Assembly (NCBI RefSeq): GCF_000733925.1
Contig: NZ_JPOO01000001.1
Location: 2,046,001-2,110,000, forward strand
Origin: Arenibacter algicola
GTDB lineage: Bacteria > Bacteroidota > Bacteroidia > Flavobacteriales > Flavobacteriaceae
Direction: 5' to 3'
Length of the DNA: 64,000 nt
Shown: piece after piece, positions 9,224 to 18,501 of the stretch
Numbering within the stretch: position 1 is the stretch's first letter
How the letters are laid out: every line of letters starts with the position of its first letter
Notes under the pieces: generated by a model
The model's input: the letters and a program-made list of their open reading frames with translations, nothing else
Databases searched by the model: none
Told to the model about the DNA's origin: nothing
Program-made: the position numbers and the translations under genes

Positions 9224-9904
9224 TTATTTGGGCTGTTCCGGTTCAAAGATTTCTTTGTTCAGGGGGCCTAGGAAAATCAAGAAAAATATTGCTCCAAAAG
9301 CCAGTTCGTACACTTCCCATTTTCGGCTGGCCGGATTAAGGGCAACTAAAACGGTAACCACTATAAAGGCGATGGTATGATGCCATTTTACAATGGGCAC
9401 CGCAAATTTGTTGGCCAAATCCTTAAACCAACTAAATTTTCTAAAGAGGATAGGGGTAATTAATAGGTAAAGAAACATTACTAGGAACAACAATTGGCTA
9501 AAGATAATTTTGTTTATTTTCTTTTCACCTACCACCAAATTGTGTAAGTTGGTTTCGCCCTGGGCGTTGTTTTCTATAAAAAACTCGCTGGATTCCACTC
9601 CGAAGATTCGCTGTCCCCACGAGATTTCTTCACCTGCGGCAAAAAGGAATAAGACCACAAAAAGAAAGGTCCCCACTTTCCATAATATTTTTTTGGTGTT
9701 CCACAAAGTTAATAAGTGGTATAGGGAAAGCGCAAAAATGCCAAATAGCATAATGGCCGTACCCCATTCAACCGGTCCGTCTTCCTGGGCATAGTTAACA
9801 TCAAAATAAATGTCGTCCCAGAGGCCTAAAATAAGACCAAACAGAACAATTGCCAATAAAATACTGTATGCTATTTTTTCAATTTTGGAAAAGATATTCA
9901 TCAT
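9224..9904 (-). CDS. Multi-pass membrane protein, last gene of glycolipid-type operon
   Basis: 226 residues with about six membrane spans and no motif I recognise. Conserved-looking acidic and charged residues lie between spans (YAQEDGPVEWGTAIML near residue 40 and AAGEEISWGQRIFG near 88). The ATG overlaps the stop of the ArnT-like gene by four bases, which implies translational coupling. It could assist the transferase or flip a lipid-linked sugar; that is inference from position only. Confidence 0.75.
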   Translation of the reverse strand: MMNIFSKIEKIAYSILLAIVLFGLILGLWDDIYFDVNYAQEDGPVEWGTAIMLFGIFALSLYHLLTLWNTKKILWKVGTFLFVVLFLFAAGEEISWGQRIFGVESSEFFIENNAQGETNLHNLVVGEKKINKIIFSQLLFLVMFLYLLITPILFRKFSWFKDLANKFAVPIVKWHHTIAFIVVTVLVALNPASRKWEVYELAFGAIFFLIFLGPLNKEIFEPEQPK

Positions 9905-11553
9905 CGTTTTTGAACTATATACAAATTACTTATCAAACGGTTCTTATGACCTTTGGTTCCTGGGTCGGCATTATAGTTTAAATCGTACACGGTATTTATC
10001 GTATAGCTATATTCGGGGTCAAAGATACGTTTAAATTCATTTTCATCAGAGGGAATTACCAATACAGCAAATTTTTCCCCGTCGGGAATTATTATTTCTT
10101 CTTCCCCTTTAAGTACAGGAATTGCGGAGCCATAATCCCAAATCATTTCCGGGGCAATTTCACCAAAACAATAAGTTTTTAATCCTTCTTCCTGCATGTC
10201 TTGCCTTAATTGGGATATACTTTTGTACTGAGCATTTTTTTCCATAGCTCCTGAGAGTGGCATCGCCAATAATTTTATAGCGGCAACCAAGGCTATAGTT
10301 AGTAAAAAGCAGCCAAAAAGCTGTTGCTTTTTTAGTTGTACAAAAAGCAATACACCAATAGCAAAGAGTGCAAGGGATGACAACGCATAGTAGCCCCATA
10401 GCCCGTTTAAACCATCCTTAAGTATAAAATAAGCAATAAAGGGATAAGCTATACCAATAAGTCCTATTAAGGAAAAATGAAAATATACCGGTATTTTTTC
10501 TTTTGGGGTCAGGGTACTTCTAAAATGGTTAATGACATATTCCAAATAAAAACCGGTGTTGAGGGCCAGGGGAATTAAAACGGGCACAAGGTATCTCGCT
10601 TTTTTTTCTGGGATGATAGAAAGTAGAATTACCGAAAAAATAGTCCATAGAAATGTAAGTCCGTATGCCTTTTTATCACTTACCTTATTTTTTAGATAGG
10701 GATACATTAGACTCATTAGGGCTGGAATGGTCCATACTCCGCTTTGTACAAAAAAGCTCCAGTAATAATAAAAGGGGCGTACATTGTAGCTGGACCAATT
10801 GGCCGTTTCTTTTTTGGTTATTGCCAAAAATGCATTGGGATCGGCAAGGCGCACATAAAGGAACCACCATAAGCCAATAATCATTGCCATGAGGATCATA
10901 ACAGCCAAGGGGATAAATTTCCTGTCAACTCCAAAGCCCTTATATTTATATACAAAGCCATAGGCCAAGAGAAAAGGCAGAAGGAGAGCATATAGTGAAA
11001 CAGGTCCTTTGCTCATAAAGGATAGACCTATAAAGAGTCCGGCAAGTAGACTGTTCTTCCATTTGTCGCCTGCCAGATTGAAAAAGCTATATAAAAAATA
11101 GATGCCGGTCAACATAAATCCGTGGGTGTATATATCCCAAGGTGCTTCAACAGTAATTACAATGATATAGAATGAACTTAATAAAATTAGTGCATTTATA
11201 AGTGCTTGTAATTTACTGTCAATTATTTTTAAGGAAAAAAGATACCCCATATACCCCAAGAATATGCACATCAACATAGTAGGTAGTCTAAGAGTAGCTA
11301 CATTTTCCAAACCAAAAATAAATCCAAAGAGGGCTGTAATCCAACTTGGTAAGGGGGGTTTCTCATATCTTGGAAGATCGTTCATTGTGGTCAACAACCA
11401 ATTGCCATCCGTAATCATTTCCCGTGCCGTTATGAAATTCCTGGCCTCCATGATGGTAACTGGAATAACATTCAGATGAAATAGAAAAATGGAGATTCCC
11501 GCTAGCAAGATCAGCGCAATAGGATTATTTTTCAACCACGTCATGTTCTTCAT
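9901..11553 (-). CDS. ArnT/PMT-like glycosyltransferase (dolichyl-P-mannose mannosyltransferase superfamily)
   Basis: A 550-residue membrane glycosyltransferase of the GT-C fold. The N-terminal region has the family signature with acidic catalytic loop (NFITAREMITDGNWLLTTMN followed by YEKPPLPSW at about residues 65-73). About eleven membrane spans follow, then a soluble C-terminal domain from about residue 440. ArnT-type enzymes move a sugar from undecaprenyl phosphate to an acceptor such as lipid A in the periplasm. It overlaps the upstream LAB_N-like gene by 29 bases (20 if the second Met, at 11544, is the start) and the downstream gene by four. A GT2 that could make the lipid-linked donor is in the same operon. 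Acceptor and sugar are unknown. Confidence 0.87.
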   Translation of the reverse strand: MKNMTWLKNNPIALILLAGISIFLFHLNVIPVTIMEARNFITAREMITDGNWLLTTMNDLPRYEKPPLPSWITALFGFIFGLENVATLRLPTMLMCIFLGYMGYLFSLKIIDSKLQALINALILLSSFYIIVITVEAPWDIYTHGFMLTGIYFLYSFFNLAGDKWKNSLLAGLFIGLSFMSKGPVSLYALLLPFLLAYGFVYKYKGFGVDRKFIPLAVMILMAMIIGLWWFLYVRLADPNAFLAITKKETANWSSYNVRPFYYYWSFFVQSGVWTIPALMSLMYPYLKNKVSDKKAYGLTFLWTIFSVILLSIIPEKKARYLVPVLIPLALNTGFYLEYVINHFRSTLTPKEKIPVYFHFSLIGLIGIAYPFIAYFILKDGLNGLWGYYALSSLALFAIGVLLFVQLKKQQLFGCFLLTIALVAAIKLLAMPLSGAMEKNAQYKSISQLRQDMQEEGLKTYCFGEIAPEMIWDYGSAIPVLKGEEEIIIPDGEKFAVLVIPSDENEFKRIFDPEYSYTINTVYDLNYNADPGTKGHKNRLISNLYIVQKR

Positions 11554-12163
11554 TTTTAAGGATAAACAGATTTCTTAAATATACAATCATGCCCAGGGAA
11601 TGGCCGGCAAATAGGACAGGGTCTTTCCTGAAAATGGCGTAGGTAAGAATTAAGGAGGCCCCGATTAAACTTAGTAACCAAAATCCGAAGGGAAGACTGG
11701 AGGTTTTCTTTTTCTCGGAATATATCCATTGGTATACAAAGCGAAAGGTAAAAATTACCTGTGCGATACTGCCCAATAAAAGCAACCAGATAGGAATGTT
11801 TTCGTTGTTAAAAAATTGCCTTAGGTCGTAGGCGTTGTTATTGTATCCATAAACAATTATGATCACAGGAAAAACCCATAGAAAGGCCCTAAAGGCCCGG
11901 GGCAATTTGGTCCACTCACCTTGTAACTGGATGTTGCGGATATAGATAAAATAGGTAATGGCCTGTCCCAACATAATGGCGAAATCGTCACGGAGCCATC
12001 CGTAAACGAATAATAGAAATGAAGCCAATAAACTCAATTGCCAGAAAAGTCTGGGGGTAAGTACTTTTTTGTTCTTTTCCGATATCACCCATTGCACCAC
12101 CATTCTACTAGAAAATAGAATTTGGGCAATAAAGCCAATTGCATAAACCATCCAATCTGCCAT
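11525..12163 (-). CDS. LAB_N-domain membrane protein (lipid-A-disaccharide synthase N-terminal-like), internal duplication
   Basis: 212 residues and about six membrane helices arranged as two copies of the LAB_N unit: residues about 8-78 (AQILFSSRMVVQWVISEK ... ITYFIYIRNIQL) and about 131-203 (AQVIFTFRFVYQWIYSEK ... GMIVYLRNLFIL). Single LAB_N units occur near glycosyltransferases of lipid-linked sugars, where a small-multidrug-resistance-like fold and a flippase or accessory role are suspected. The gene begins immediately after the GT2 stop and runs into the ArnT-like gene, so the products probably work together. The catalytic domain of LpxB is absent. Confidence 0.85.
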   Translation of the reverse strand: MADWMVYAIGFIAQILFSSRMVVQWVISEKNKKVLTPRLFWQLSLLASFLLFVYGWLRDDFAIMLGQAITYFIYIRNIQLQGEWTKLPRAFRAFLWVFPVIIIVYGYNNNAYDLRQFFNNENIPIWLLLLGSIAQVIFTFRFVYQWIYSEKKKTSSLPFGFWLLSLIGASLILTYAIFRKDPVLFAGHSLGMIVYLRNLFILKNEEHDVVEK

Positions 12164-12877
12164 TTACCCTATTTTATCTACTTGATAGTTTATATATTTT
12201 TTCTTCATCCACAAATAAGCAAAACAATCCATTAGTGGTCCCAATAACCTGTTCCAAAGACCAAACTTTGCAGTTCCGGCCATACGTGGAAAATGACGAA
12301 CTGGTATTTGAACAATACTTCCATTTTGCAGTAGGATCATGGCGGGTAAAAATCTATGTAGACCTTTGAACATAGGTATTCTTTTGGCAAAATCCGTTTT
12401 TATTACCTTCAACGGACAGCCTGTATCGTCCATTCCGTCATGTGTAAAAGCACGGCGTATTCCATTGGCTATTGCGGAAGAAGTATTCTTAACAAAGGAA
12501 TCCTTTCTGTCTGCCCTAACTCCGGTTACCAGATCGTATTGATCTATATGTTCCAAGAGAAGGTTAAAATCTTCGGGGGAGGTCTGTAGGTCGGAGTCTA
12601 TATAACCTACCAAGGGGGTATCCGTATAGTCAAATCCGGCTTTGATGGCCGCACTTAAGCCTTTATTTTGTGCAAATTTCACGAAACTAAAAGCTTCGTT
12701 TCTCTGACATATAGATTCTATCAATTGCTGGCTCTTATCTTTTGAACCGTCATTTACGAACAGCACTTTGGCCTTTTTTGTGCAAATGTTCAAATAGTCC
12801 TTAAGTTCCTTTTCAACACGTTCCAAATTATCTTCTTCATTGTAGACAGGTATAATTATGGTGAATTCGTAATTCAT
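12164..12877 (-). CDS. Family 2 glycosyltransferase (DPM1/ArnC-like)
   Basis: 237 residues with a GT-A fold. The N-terminus IIIPVYNEEDNL binds the nucleotide sugar; the DxD motif is in YIDSDLQTSPEDF (about residue 95); GTAKFGLWNR near the C-terminus is typical of dolichyl/undecaprenyl-phosphate sugar synthases. No C-terminal membrane helices are present, unlike some ArnC/GtrB proteins. The likely reaction is transfer of a sugar from a nucleotide donor to undecaprenyl phosphate at the cytoplasmic face. It is the first gene of a four-gene minus-strand operon with the LAB_N, ArnT-like and membrane-protein genes. Confidence 0.9.
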   Translation of the reverse strand: MNYEFTIIIPVYNEEDNLERVEKELKDYLNICTKKAKVLFVNDGSKDKSQQLIESICQRNEAFSFVKFAQNKGLSAAIKAGFDYTDTPLVGYIDSDLQTSPEDFNLLLEHIDQYDLVTGVRADRKDSFVKNTSSAIANGIRRAFTHDGMDDTGCPLKVIKTDFAKRIPMFKGLHRFLPAMILLQNGSIVQIPVRHFPRMAGTAKFGLWNRLLGPLMDCFAYLWMKKKYINYQVDKIG

Positions 12878-13060
12878 TATATGTAAGGATAAGTGCTTTT
12901 GTATCTAAAATTTAGGGCCAAAGATAATCAACTTTGTCAACCTGTGTGGTATTGGGCCGTACAACTTATTGTAGAGGTGTAATTAGAATAGGTTCCTTAT
13001 ATTTATTGCGATGGAGGCCTATTTATTTTGTAAAGACCCTTTAAGGGATATAATCAAAAT

Positions 13061-14101
13061 TTAAGTTCCCTTGGCCAGGCTCAATAGCTTTTCAGCGGCG
13101 TTGAACGGGGAGATTTTACCATCAACAACCAATTTTATCATTTTATCAAGCTGGTTTTTTATGTTTTTATTTTCATAAAACTGTTGCTTTAGCTGGTCTT
13201 CAATGGTCTGCAGTAGCCAGAATTTGTTTTGTGTTCTCCGTTTTGCGATGATTCCCTCTAGGCCAGGTTTATCGTCTGTATAGGCTTTAATAACTTCCCA
13301 TATTTCCGATATTCCCGTTTTTTGAATGGCAGAACAGCTCAGGATTTTCGGGGTCCAACCATTTTCTTTTGCAGGAAAGAGGTGTAGTGCTTTAGTAAAT
13401 TCAACCTTGGCCAAGTTGGCACGTTCAATATTATTGCCATCCGCTTTATTAATGACAATAGCATCCGCCATTTCCATAATGCCCCTTTTAATGCCCTGAA
13501 GTTCATCTCCGGCCCCGGCCAATTTCAATAGTAAAAAGAAATCTACCATTCCATGCACTGCAGTTTCGCTTTGACCCACCCCGACTGTTTCCACTAAAAT
13601 AGTATCGAAGCCGGCAGCTTCGCATAGAATTATGGTTTCACGAGTTTTTCTTGCAACCCCTCCTAGGGAATGACCAGTAGGGGAGGGACGGATATAGGCA
13701 TTCTTATCCTTCACCAATTCTTGCATACGGGTCTTGTCCCCTAAAATACTTCCCTTGCTAATGGTACTGGATGGATCTACGGCCAGAACGGCCACTTTTT
13801 TTCCCAAGGCTGTAAGGAAGGAGCCAAAAGTTTCGATAAAGGTACTTTTGCCTACCCCGGGAACTCCGGTTATTCCGATTCGTATGCTCTTGCCGCTATG
13901 CGGCAGGCATTGGTTTATAATGTCGTTGGATTTTTGAAAATGTTCAGTGTTGGTGCTTTCCACCAAAGTAATTGCCCTGGCCAAGGTAGCTATGTCGCCG
14001 TTTAAGATACCTTGTATCAGTTCCTCTGTGGACAAATTCTTTTTTCTAAAAGCTTTGGTTTTAGAATTAGCATTTCCGTCCGTGTTTTTATTGGTGGCCA
14101 A
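13061..14101 (-). CDS. meaB: Methylmalonyl-CoA mutase-associated GTPase MeaB
   Basis: A 346-residue G3E-family P-loop GTPase that protects and reloads the adenosylcobalamin-dependent methylmalonyl-CoA mutase. The Walker A motif is GVPGVGKST. Other family signatures are LAVDPSSTISKGSILGDKTRM, IRPSPTGHSLGGVARKTRE, DTILVETVGVGQSE (Walker B/switch) and VINKADG (NKxD). The C-terminal dimerisation arm is present. The mutase itself is not in this window. It follows the DUF2911 gene after two bases, so it is probably the last gene of the galM-DUF2911-meaB transcript. Confidence 0.93.
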   Translation of the reverse strand: MATNKNTDGNANSKTKAFRKKNLSTEELIQGILNGDIATLARAITLVESTNTEHFQKSNDIINQCLPHSGKSIRIGITGVPGVGKSTFIETFGSFLTALGKKVAVLAVDPSSTISKGSILGDKTRMQELVKDKNAYIRPSPTGHSLGGVARKTRETIILCEAAGFDTILVETVGVGQSETAVHGMVDFFLLLKLAGAGDELQGIKRGIMEMADAIVINKADGNNIERANLAKVEFTKALHLFPAKENGWTPKILSCSAIQKTGISEIWEVIKAYTDDKPGLEGIIAKRRTQNKFWLLQTIEDQLKQQFYENKNIKNQLDKMIKLVVDGKISPFNAAEKLLSLAKGT

Positions 14102-14103
14102 AT

Positions 14104-14664
14104 TTACTTTTTAATGGGGAGGCTTACTTTGGTTTTGTCCCAGGCAAGACTAAGGTATAGCTGTTCGTTTTCTTCAAAGATTATGGAAAGACTTTCTATG
14201 GGTTGCGATAATTGTTGTACCGGGACACTGATTTGTAAGACATCTGCTTCGATATTCCTGGTTGTTTTTTTACCCCCACTTAAAATAGTAACTCCCCAAT
14301 CAGGGATTTCGCTATTGAAAATAATGGTCCAGGTCTCTTTACCGGGTATGGTCCATAAGGAATAGCTACCGGCGGGCAGATTTTTGCCTCCAATGTTAAT
14401 GTCGCTGCCGCTGGTAAAAGTGGTAGGTTCATTGGCGCCGGTTCTCCAAACCACATCATAGGGCACCAATTCTCCAAAAATTACACGATCTTTTTTAAAG
14501 GGACTACTGTAATTTACACCTAGGTCCATTCCATTATTAACATAAGTGGCGGTCTGTTCTGGGCTATTCTTTTTCGTCTGTTCCGTCAAATAGGATTTTC
14601 CAAACAAAAAGAAGGCCAAAACAAGCACCACTACAACTATTAAAAGCCATTTAAGAAATTTCAT
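14104..14664 (-). CDS. DUF2911 membrane-anchored/exported protein
   Basis: 186 residues with an N-terminal hydrophobic segment (WLLIVVVVLVLAFFLFG, about residues 6-22) that is an anchor or signal. The DUF2911 core follows with VNYSSPFKKDRVIFGELVPY and VWRTGANEPTTFTSGSDINI, then the LPAGSYSLWTIPGKETWTIIFN segment. The family is abundant in Bacteroidetes and has no assigned reaction. The gene lies 29 bases after galM and two bases before meaB. Confidence 0.88.
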   Translation of the reverse strand: MKFLKWLLIVVVVLVLAFFLFGKSYLTEQTKKNSPEQTATYVNNGMDLGVNYSSPFKKDRVIFGELVPYDVVWRTGANEPTTFTSGSDINIGGKNLPAGSYSLWTIPGKETWTIIFNSEIPDWGVTILSGGKKTTRNIEADVLQISVPVQQLSQPIESLSIIFEENEQLYLSLAWDKTKVSLPIKK

Positions 14665-14693
14665 ACCCTCGGATTTAATTTGTGTTAATTCTT

Positions 14694-15602
14694 CTAATTT
14701 ACGAAACTAAACCTGAACTCGCTTTCATTGTAATAGGTTTCTCCAGGTTGTAAAATGCTATTTGGAAAGTGGGGCTGGTTAGGAGCGTCCGGGAAATTTT
14801 GGGTTTCAAAACAGATGGCGGCAAAGGCAAGAGGAGTATAGACCACAACTCCAGGTTGATTGGTAATCACCTCCATGGAAAGCCCCGATTTTTGCGATGC
14901 CAGCATAGTTTTTTCCTTTAAACTGGAATCCATTACAAATGGTGTATCCAAACGCACTTGGCCAATTTTTTTCATCTCCAGGAAATCGTATTTGGAATTT
15001 TTAACGGAAACTAGTTTTCCTGTGGGCAGGAGTTTGGCATCCGTTTCCAAATATTCCGGGCAAGATAACCTTAGGTCCCAATGGTCTATGGTTTCCGCAC
15101 CATCCAGATTAAAATAGGAGTGGTTGGTCAGGTTTACCGGTGTAGCCTTATCTGTGGTAGCCTCATGAATAATAAATAAGGATGGCCCTACCAATTTATA
15201 GGTCACCGTAGATTTTAGGTTTCCTGGATAGCCCTCCTCCATATCCTTACTTATGTAGCTTAGTTTTACAAAGGGATTCTCCCCATCCTGTACCTGCTCT
15301 ATGGTCCAATACCTCTTCCCAAAGCCCTTTTGTCCGCCGTGAAGATGAACCCCGTCCTTCGAAAAAATGGGATAGTGTAGGTTGTTGATATGAAAACCGC
15401 TATTGGAAATTCTACCGGCATATCGTCCTATGCAGGCCCCAAGTGACTTGTTGTCCGATAAATATTTCTCAGGTTCTTCATAACCTACCACCACGTTGGT
15501 GTCCACCCCGTTCTTATTTTTTACTATCAATTTTTGGATGATGGCTCCATAGTCCAATACGGTCAGGGTAATGAAATTGTTTTTTATTGTAACTTGATTC
15601 AA
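14694..15602 (-). CDS. galM: Aldose 1-epimerase (galactose mutarotase-like)
   Basis: 302 residues without signal peptide, so cytoplasmic. It interconverts alpha and beta anomers of aldoses. Family signatures: GRYAGRISNSGF (substrate-binding Arg, about residues 79-90), LTNHSYFNLDG with the catalytic His (about 160), and CFETQNFPDAPNQPHFPN carrying the catalytic Glu near the C-terminus. The length is slightly below the usual 340 residues but all motifs are complete. First gene of the minus-strand group with DUF2911 and meaB; divergent from the ECF sigma gene. Confidence 0.92.
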   Translation of the reverse strand: MNQVTIKNNFITLTVLDYGAIIQKLIVKNKNGVDTNVVVGYEEPEKYLSDNKSLGACIGRYAGRISNSGFHINNLHYPIFSKDGVHLHGGQKGFGKRYWTIEQVQDGENPFVKLSYISKDMEEGYPGNLKSTVTYKLVGPSLFIIHEATTDKATPVNLTNHSYFNLDGAETIDHWDLRLSCPEYLETDAKLLPTGKLVSVKNSKYDFLEMKKIGQVRLDTPFVMDSSLKEKTMLASQKSGLSMEVITNQPGVVVYTPLAFAAICFETQNFPDAPNQPHFPNSILQPGETYYNESEFRFSFVN

Positions 15603-15744
15603 GATAGTTCTATTTATGATTTAAGATAAAAATACTATTTTTTGCAACATTACCATCATTCTATCGTCCTTTAGGTAATTGGGATTTATCGGGAATGATT
15701 TAAATGTTACCATACCCTCCCGTCAACAACAGAAACTGGCCAAA

Positions 15745-16287
15745 ATGTTTCAGATTGATATTGTAGAACAATGTAAACGTAACGATCGCAAAGCGCAATT
15801 ACAACTGTACAATCTGTATTGTCAGGGCATGTTCTGTGTTGCCATGCGATTCTTGAAAAATGAAGATGATGCGGAAGATGTAGTACAGGAATCGTTTATC
15901 AAGGCATTCTTGAGAATAGGCCAATATAAGGGAGAAGTGACTTTTGGAGCTTGGTTAAAAAAAATAGTGGTAAACAAGAGTATCGATTTTTTAAAATCCA
16001 AGCAACTTGAAACTGTGGAATTAAATGAAGTGTATATGCATGTTGCCGAAGATGAAGATTGGTCCGTAGAGGACACGGTTACGGTAAAGGAGGTTATGCA
16101 AGCCATAGCAGGATTGCCCGAAAAATATAGATATGTGGTACAGTTGTTTTTGGTGGAGGGCTACGATCACAACGAAATATCCGAAATACTGGATATTAGT
16201 TATACCGCTTGCAGGACAAGGTTATTAAAGGGTAAAGGACAATTAAAGGAATTATTAAAATCGAGTAGGTATGTCGCAAGATCTTAG
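15745..16287 (+). CDS. ECF-type RNA polymerase sigma factor
   Basis: About 180 residues from the ATG at 15745; the frame can be extended to a TTG at 15679, but the family-conserved sequence begins at the ATG (MFQIDIVEQCKRNDRKAQ). Region 2 is visible as FLKNEDDAEDVVQESFIKAF and the -10-binding segment, region 4 as ALPEKYR-like GLPEKYRYVVQLFLVEGYDH then the helix-turn-helix ISEILDISYTACRTRLLKG. It overlaps the next gene by 17 bases, a typical sigma/anti-sigma arrangement. It would direct RNA polymerase to a small regulon that probably includes its own operon (inference). Confidence 0.92.
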   Translation: MFQIDIVEQCKRNDRKAQLQLYNLYCQGMFCVAMRFLKNEDDAEDVVQESFIKAFLRIGQYKGEVTFGAWLKKIVVNKSIDFLKSKQLETVELNEVYMHVAEDEDWSVEDTVTVKEVMQAIAGLPEKYRYVVQLFLVEGYDHNEISEILDISYTACRTRLLKGKGQLKELLKSSRYVARS

Positions 16288-16867
16288 AGAAATGTTCAAG
16301 AATTCCGATACGGAAATAGATCAGTCAATGAAAGATGGGCATGAACAGCGTTTTATGAAAAGAATGGAAATGGAACTTCCGGTTGCCAAGGGACCATCTT
16401 TCCCCTGGTTCAAAATTGCTGCCTCCCTAATAATTCTTATTGGCTTAGGAACCTATGTTTTCATGAATTGGAATAATCCAGAGCCTGTTAAAACAACCAT
16501 AGTTGATAAGAATAAGCCTGTCCCTGAGGACAAGGGGATTTCCTTAGGTGATCTATCCCCGGATTTAAAAAAAGTGGAAGATTATTATCTGGTGAGTATA
16601 AATCTGGAGTTGTCCCAATTGGAAATTTCCGATAGGAACAAAACCCTGATCGATAGTTTTATGGAGCGCTTGGAGGAATTAAATGTGGAATATAAAAAGT
16701 TAAATACTGAGTTAAACGAGATCGGTCCCAATGACCAGACCATAACCGCCCTGATAAAAAACTTACAACTAAGGTTACAGCTGCTTCACAAACTAAGGGA
16801 CAAGTTAAAGGAATTGCAATCCAGGGGCATGGAGGCAGATAATGACAACTTGATTACGAGTGTCTGA
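16271..16867 (+). CDS. Putative membrane-anchored anti-sigma factor
   Basis: 198 residues. A charged cytoplasmic N-terminus of about 45 residues is followed by one membrane helix (FKIAASLIILIGLGTYVFM, about 47-65), then a periplasmic region with a long predicted coiled coil (about 105-190, rich in Leu, Lys and Glu). I see no zinc-binding HxxxCxxC motif, so it is not a classical ZAS anti-sigma. The assignment rests on its topology and the 17-base overlap with the sigma gene. Confidence 0.7.
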   Translation: MSQDLREMFKNSDTEIDQSMKDGHEQRFMKRMEMELPVAKGPSFPWFKIAASLIILIGLGTYVFMNWNNPEPVKTTIVDKNKPVPEDKGISLGDLSPDLKKVEDYYLVSINLELSQLEISDRNKTLIDSFMERLEELNVEYKKLNTELNEIGPNDQTITALIKNLQLRLQLLHKLRDKLKELQSRGMEADNDNLITSV

Positions 16868-16896
16868 GAACACAAAATTTTAAATTAAGAAAATAA

Positions 16897-18426
16897 ATGG
16901 TACAGATGAAAACAATATTAAATAGGATAGGCATCATTACGGGTATAATATTTTTGATGGGCACTAGTATTATTTGGGGGCAGAAAAGGACCAAGACCTT
17001 TCATGAGAACTTTAATGTATCCGGGGATGTGGTTTTGGAAGTAAACACCAGTTATGCCGATATAGAGTTTGAAACTTGGAACAGGAATCAAGTGGATATT
17101 GTAGCAGTTGTGGAATTGGAGGACGTTTCAGAGGAGGAGGCTAGCAACTTCTTTAAAAAGGAACCTGTAAAAATTGTAGGAAACAGTAAAAGTATAAGTA
17201 TCAGCACGGCATTGGGACACCGGGAGTTTACCACTTACAATACCAAGGATATCGATATCAATATCGATTTTTTGGAACAATTCAATGGGGTAGGGGAAGC
17301 GTATAACATAGCTCCTTTGGTTGAACTGCCAGAGCTTCCGGAAGTGATGGAATTGCCCCCACTTCCTCCAATGAATATACAGCCATTTGATTATGAAGCT
17401 TATAAAAAAGATGGGGAAGCATATTTAAAGGAATGGAAGAAAGAATTTGATAAGGGTTTTGGAAAGGATTATGAAATTAAAATGGAAGAATGGAGCAAAC
17501 GAATGGACTTAAAACGGGCGGAGATCGATAAAAAAAGAATTGAAATGGAGAAGAATAGGGAGCAGGCCCATCAAGACCGCTTGGAGAAGTTGCAGGAAAT
17601 ACAGAGTCAAAGAATGAAAGTCCATGAAAATGCACAAGAGCAATTGGCCAAATCCATAACTTCCAGTAAACATGTGCGGGAGATGGCAAAAGACAATAAA
17701 ACCATTACCATAAAGATAGATACGGTAGGTGGGATGGACAAAGAATTTGTCTTTATAGAGGAACGGCATCCTACCGCGCCCAATGTTTTCTATTCAATAA
17801 AGAAGGGCAGGGATAAAAATTTAAAGGTGAAGAAGACCATTAAGATAAAATTGCCAAAATCAACCAAGATTAAGATGAACGTAAGACATGGCGAGGTTAT
17901 TCTAGCCGAAAACACTAAGAACTTGAGTGCCACTTTATCCTATTCCAGCTTGTTGGCAACCACCATAGATGGAGACAAGACCTATATAGATGCTTCCTAT
18001 TCGCCTGTAAGTGTGCAAAAATGGAACTACGGTCAGCTGAAGGCCGATTATTCGGAGAAGATAAATATCAAAGAAGTTGAAAACCTGACCTTAAATGCCA
18101 CTTTTTCGGATGTTACCATTGACAATCTGTTGCATAAGGCGTTCATAAAAAATAATTTTGGTCCCTTGGCCATCAATTCGATTTCCAAAGATTTTACCGA
18201 TTTGGATATCAACCTTCAAAATGCAGAATTTAGGTGCGTATTGCCCAAAACAGCCTTTAATATAGCCGTAAATGGTAGCAATTCAGAATTGATCCATCCA
18301 AAGGAATTACAAATGGTAAAAACAAAGAACGGCTATAATACTTTGAACAAGGGATATCATATAAACAAGACTAGTGGCAAGTCGATCATAATTAATTCCA
18401 AGTTTACAGAAGTTGTTTTACAGTAA
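16897..18426 (+). CDS. Exported DUF4097-like beta-helix protein
   Basis: 509 residues (506 from the second Met at 16906, which gives a better signal peptide: MKTILNRIG then a hydrophobic run ending GQ). An N-terminal beta domain (about 30-110) is followed by a proline-rich linker (LPELPEVMELPPLPPMN) and a strongly charged helical stretch (about 170-290). The C-terminal part (about 330-509) is a right-handed repetitive beta structure of the DUF4097/adhesin-like type, with alternating hydrophobic residues. It is the third gene of the sigma operon, 29 bases after the putative anti-sigma, and ends at a strong terminator. Envelope stress or surface sensing is plausible but unproven. Confidence 0.8.
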   Translation: MVQMKTILNRIGIITGIIFLMGTSIIWGQKRTKTFHENFNVSGDVVLEVNTSYADIEFETWNRNQVDIVAVVELEDVSEEEASNFFKKEPVKIVGNSKSISISTALGHREFTTYNTKDIDINIDFLEQFNGVGEAYNIAPLVELPELPEVMELPPLPPMNIQPFDYEAYKKDGEAYLKEWKKEFDKGFGKDYEIKMEEWSKRMDLKRAEIDKKRIEMEKNREQAHQDRLEKLQEIQSQRMKVHENAQEQLAKSITSSKHVREMAKDNKTITIKIDTVGGMDKEFVFIEERHPTAPNVFYSIKKGRDKNLKVKKTIKIKLPKSTKIKMNVRHGEVILAENTKNLSATLSYSSLLATTIDGDKTYIDASYSPVSVQKWNYGQLKADYSEKINIKEVENLTLNATFSDVTIDNLLHKAFIKNNFGPLAINSISKDFTDLDINLQNAEFRCVLPKTAFNIAVNGSNSELIHPKELQMVKTKNGYNTLNKGYHINKTSGKSIIINSKFTEVVLQ

Positions 18427-18446
18427 AGGGAACTGTAATAAATAAT

Positions 18447-18482
18447 AAAGCGGGGGATTTTTGATAGAAAATCCCCCGCTTT
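18447..18482. terminator. Bidirectional rho-independent terminator
   Basis: A perfect 15-bp stem (AAAGCGGGGGATTTT at 18447-18461 with its complement at 18468-18482) closes a six-base loop and is followed by TT on either strand. It separates the plus-strand sigma operon from the convergent oxidoreductase gene. Confidence 0.9.
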
Positions 18483-18501
18483 TTATAATTGAAATCCGGA
18501 A

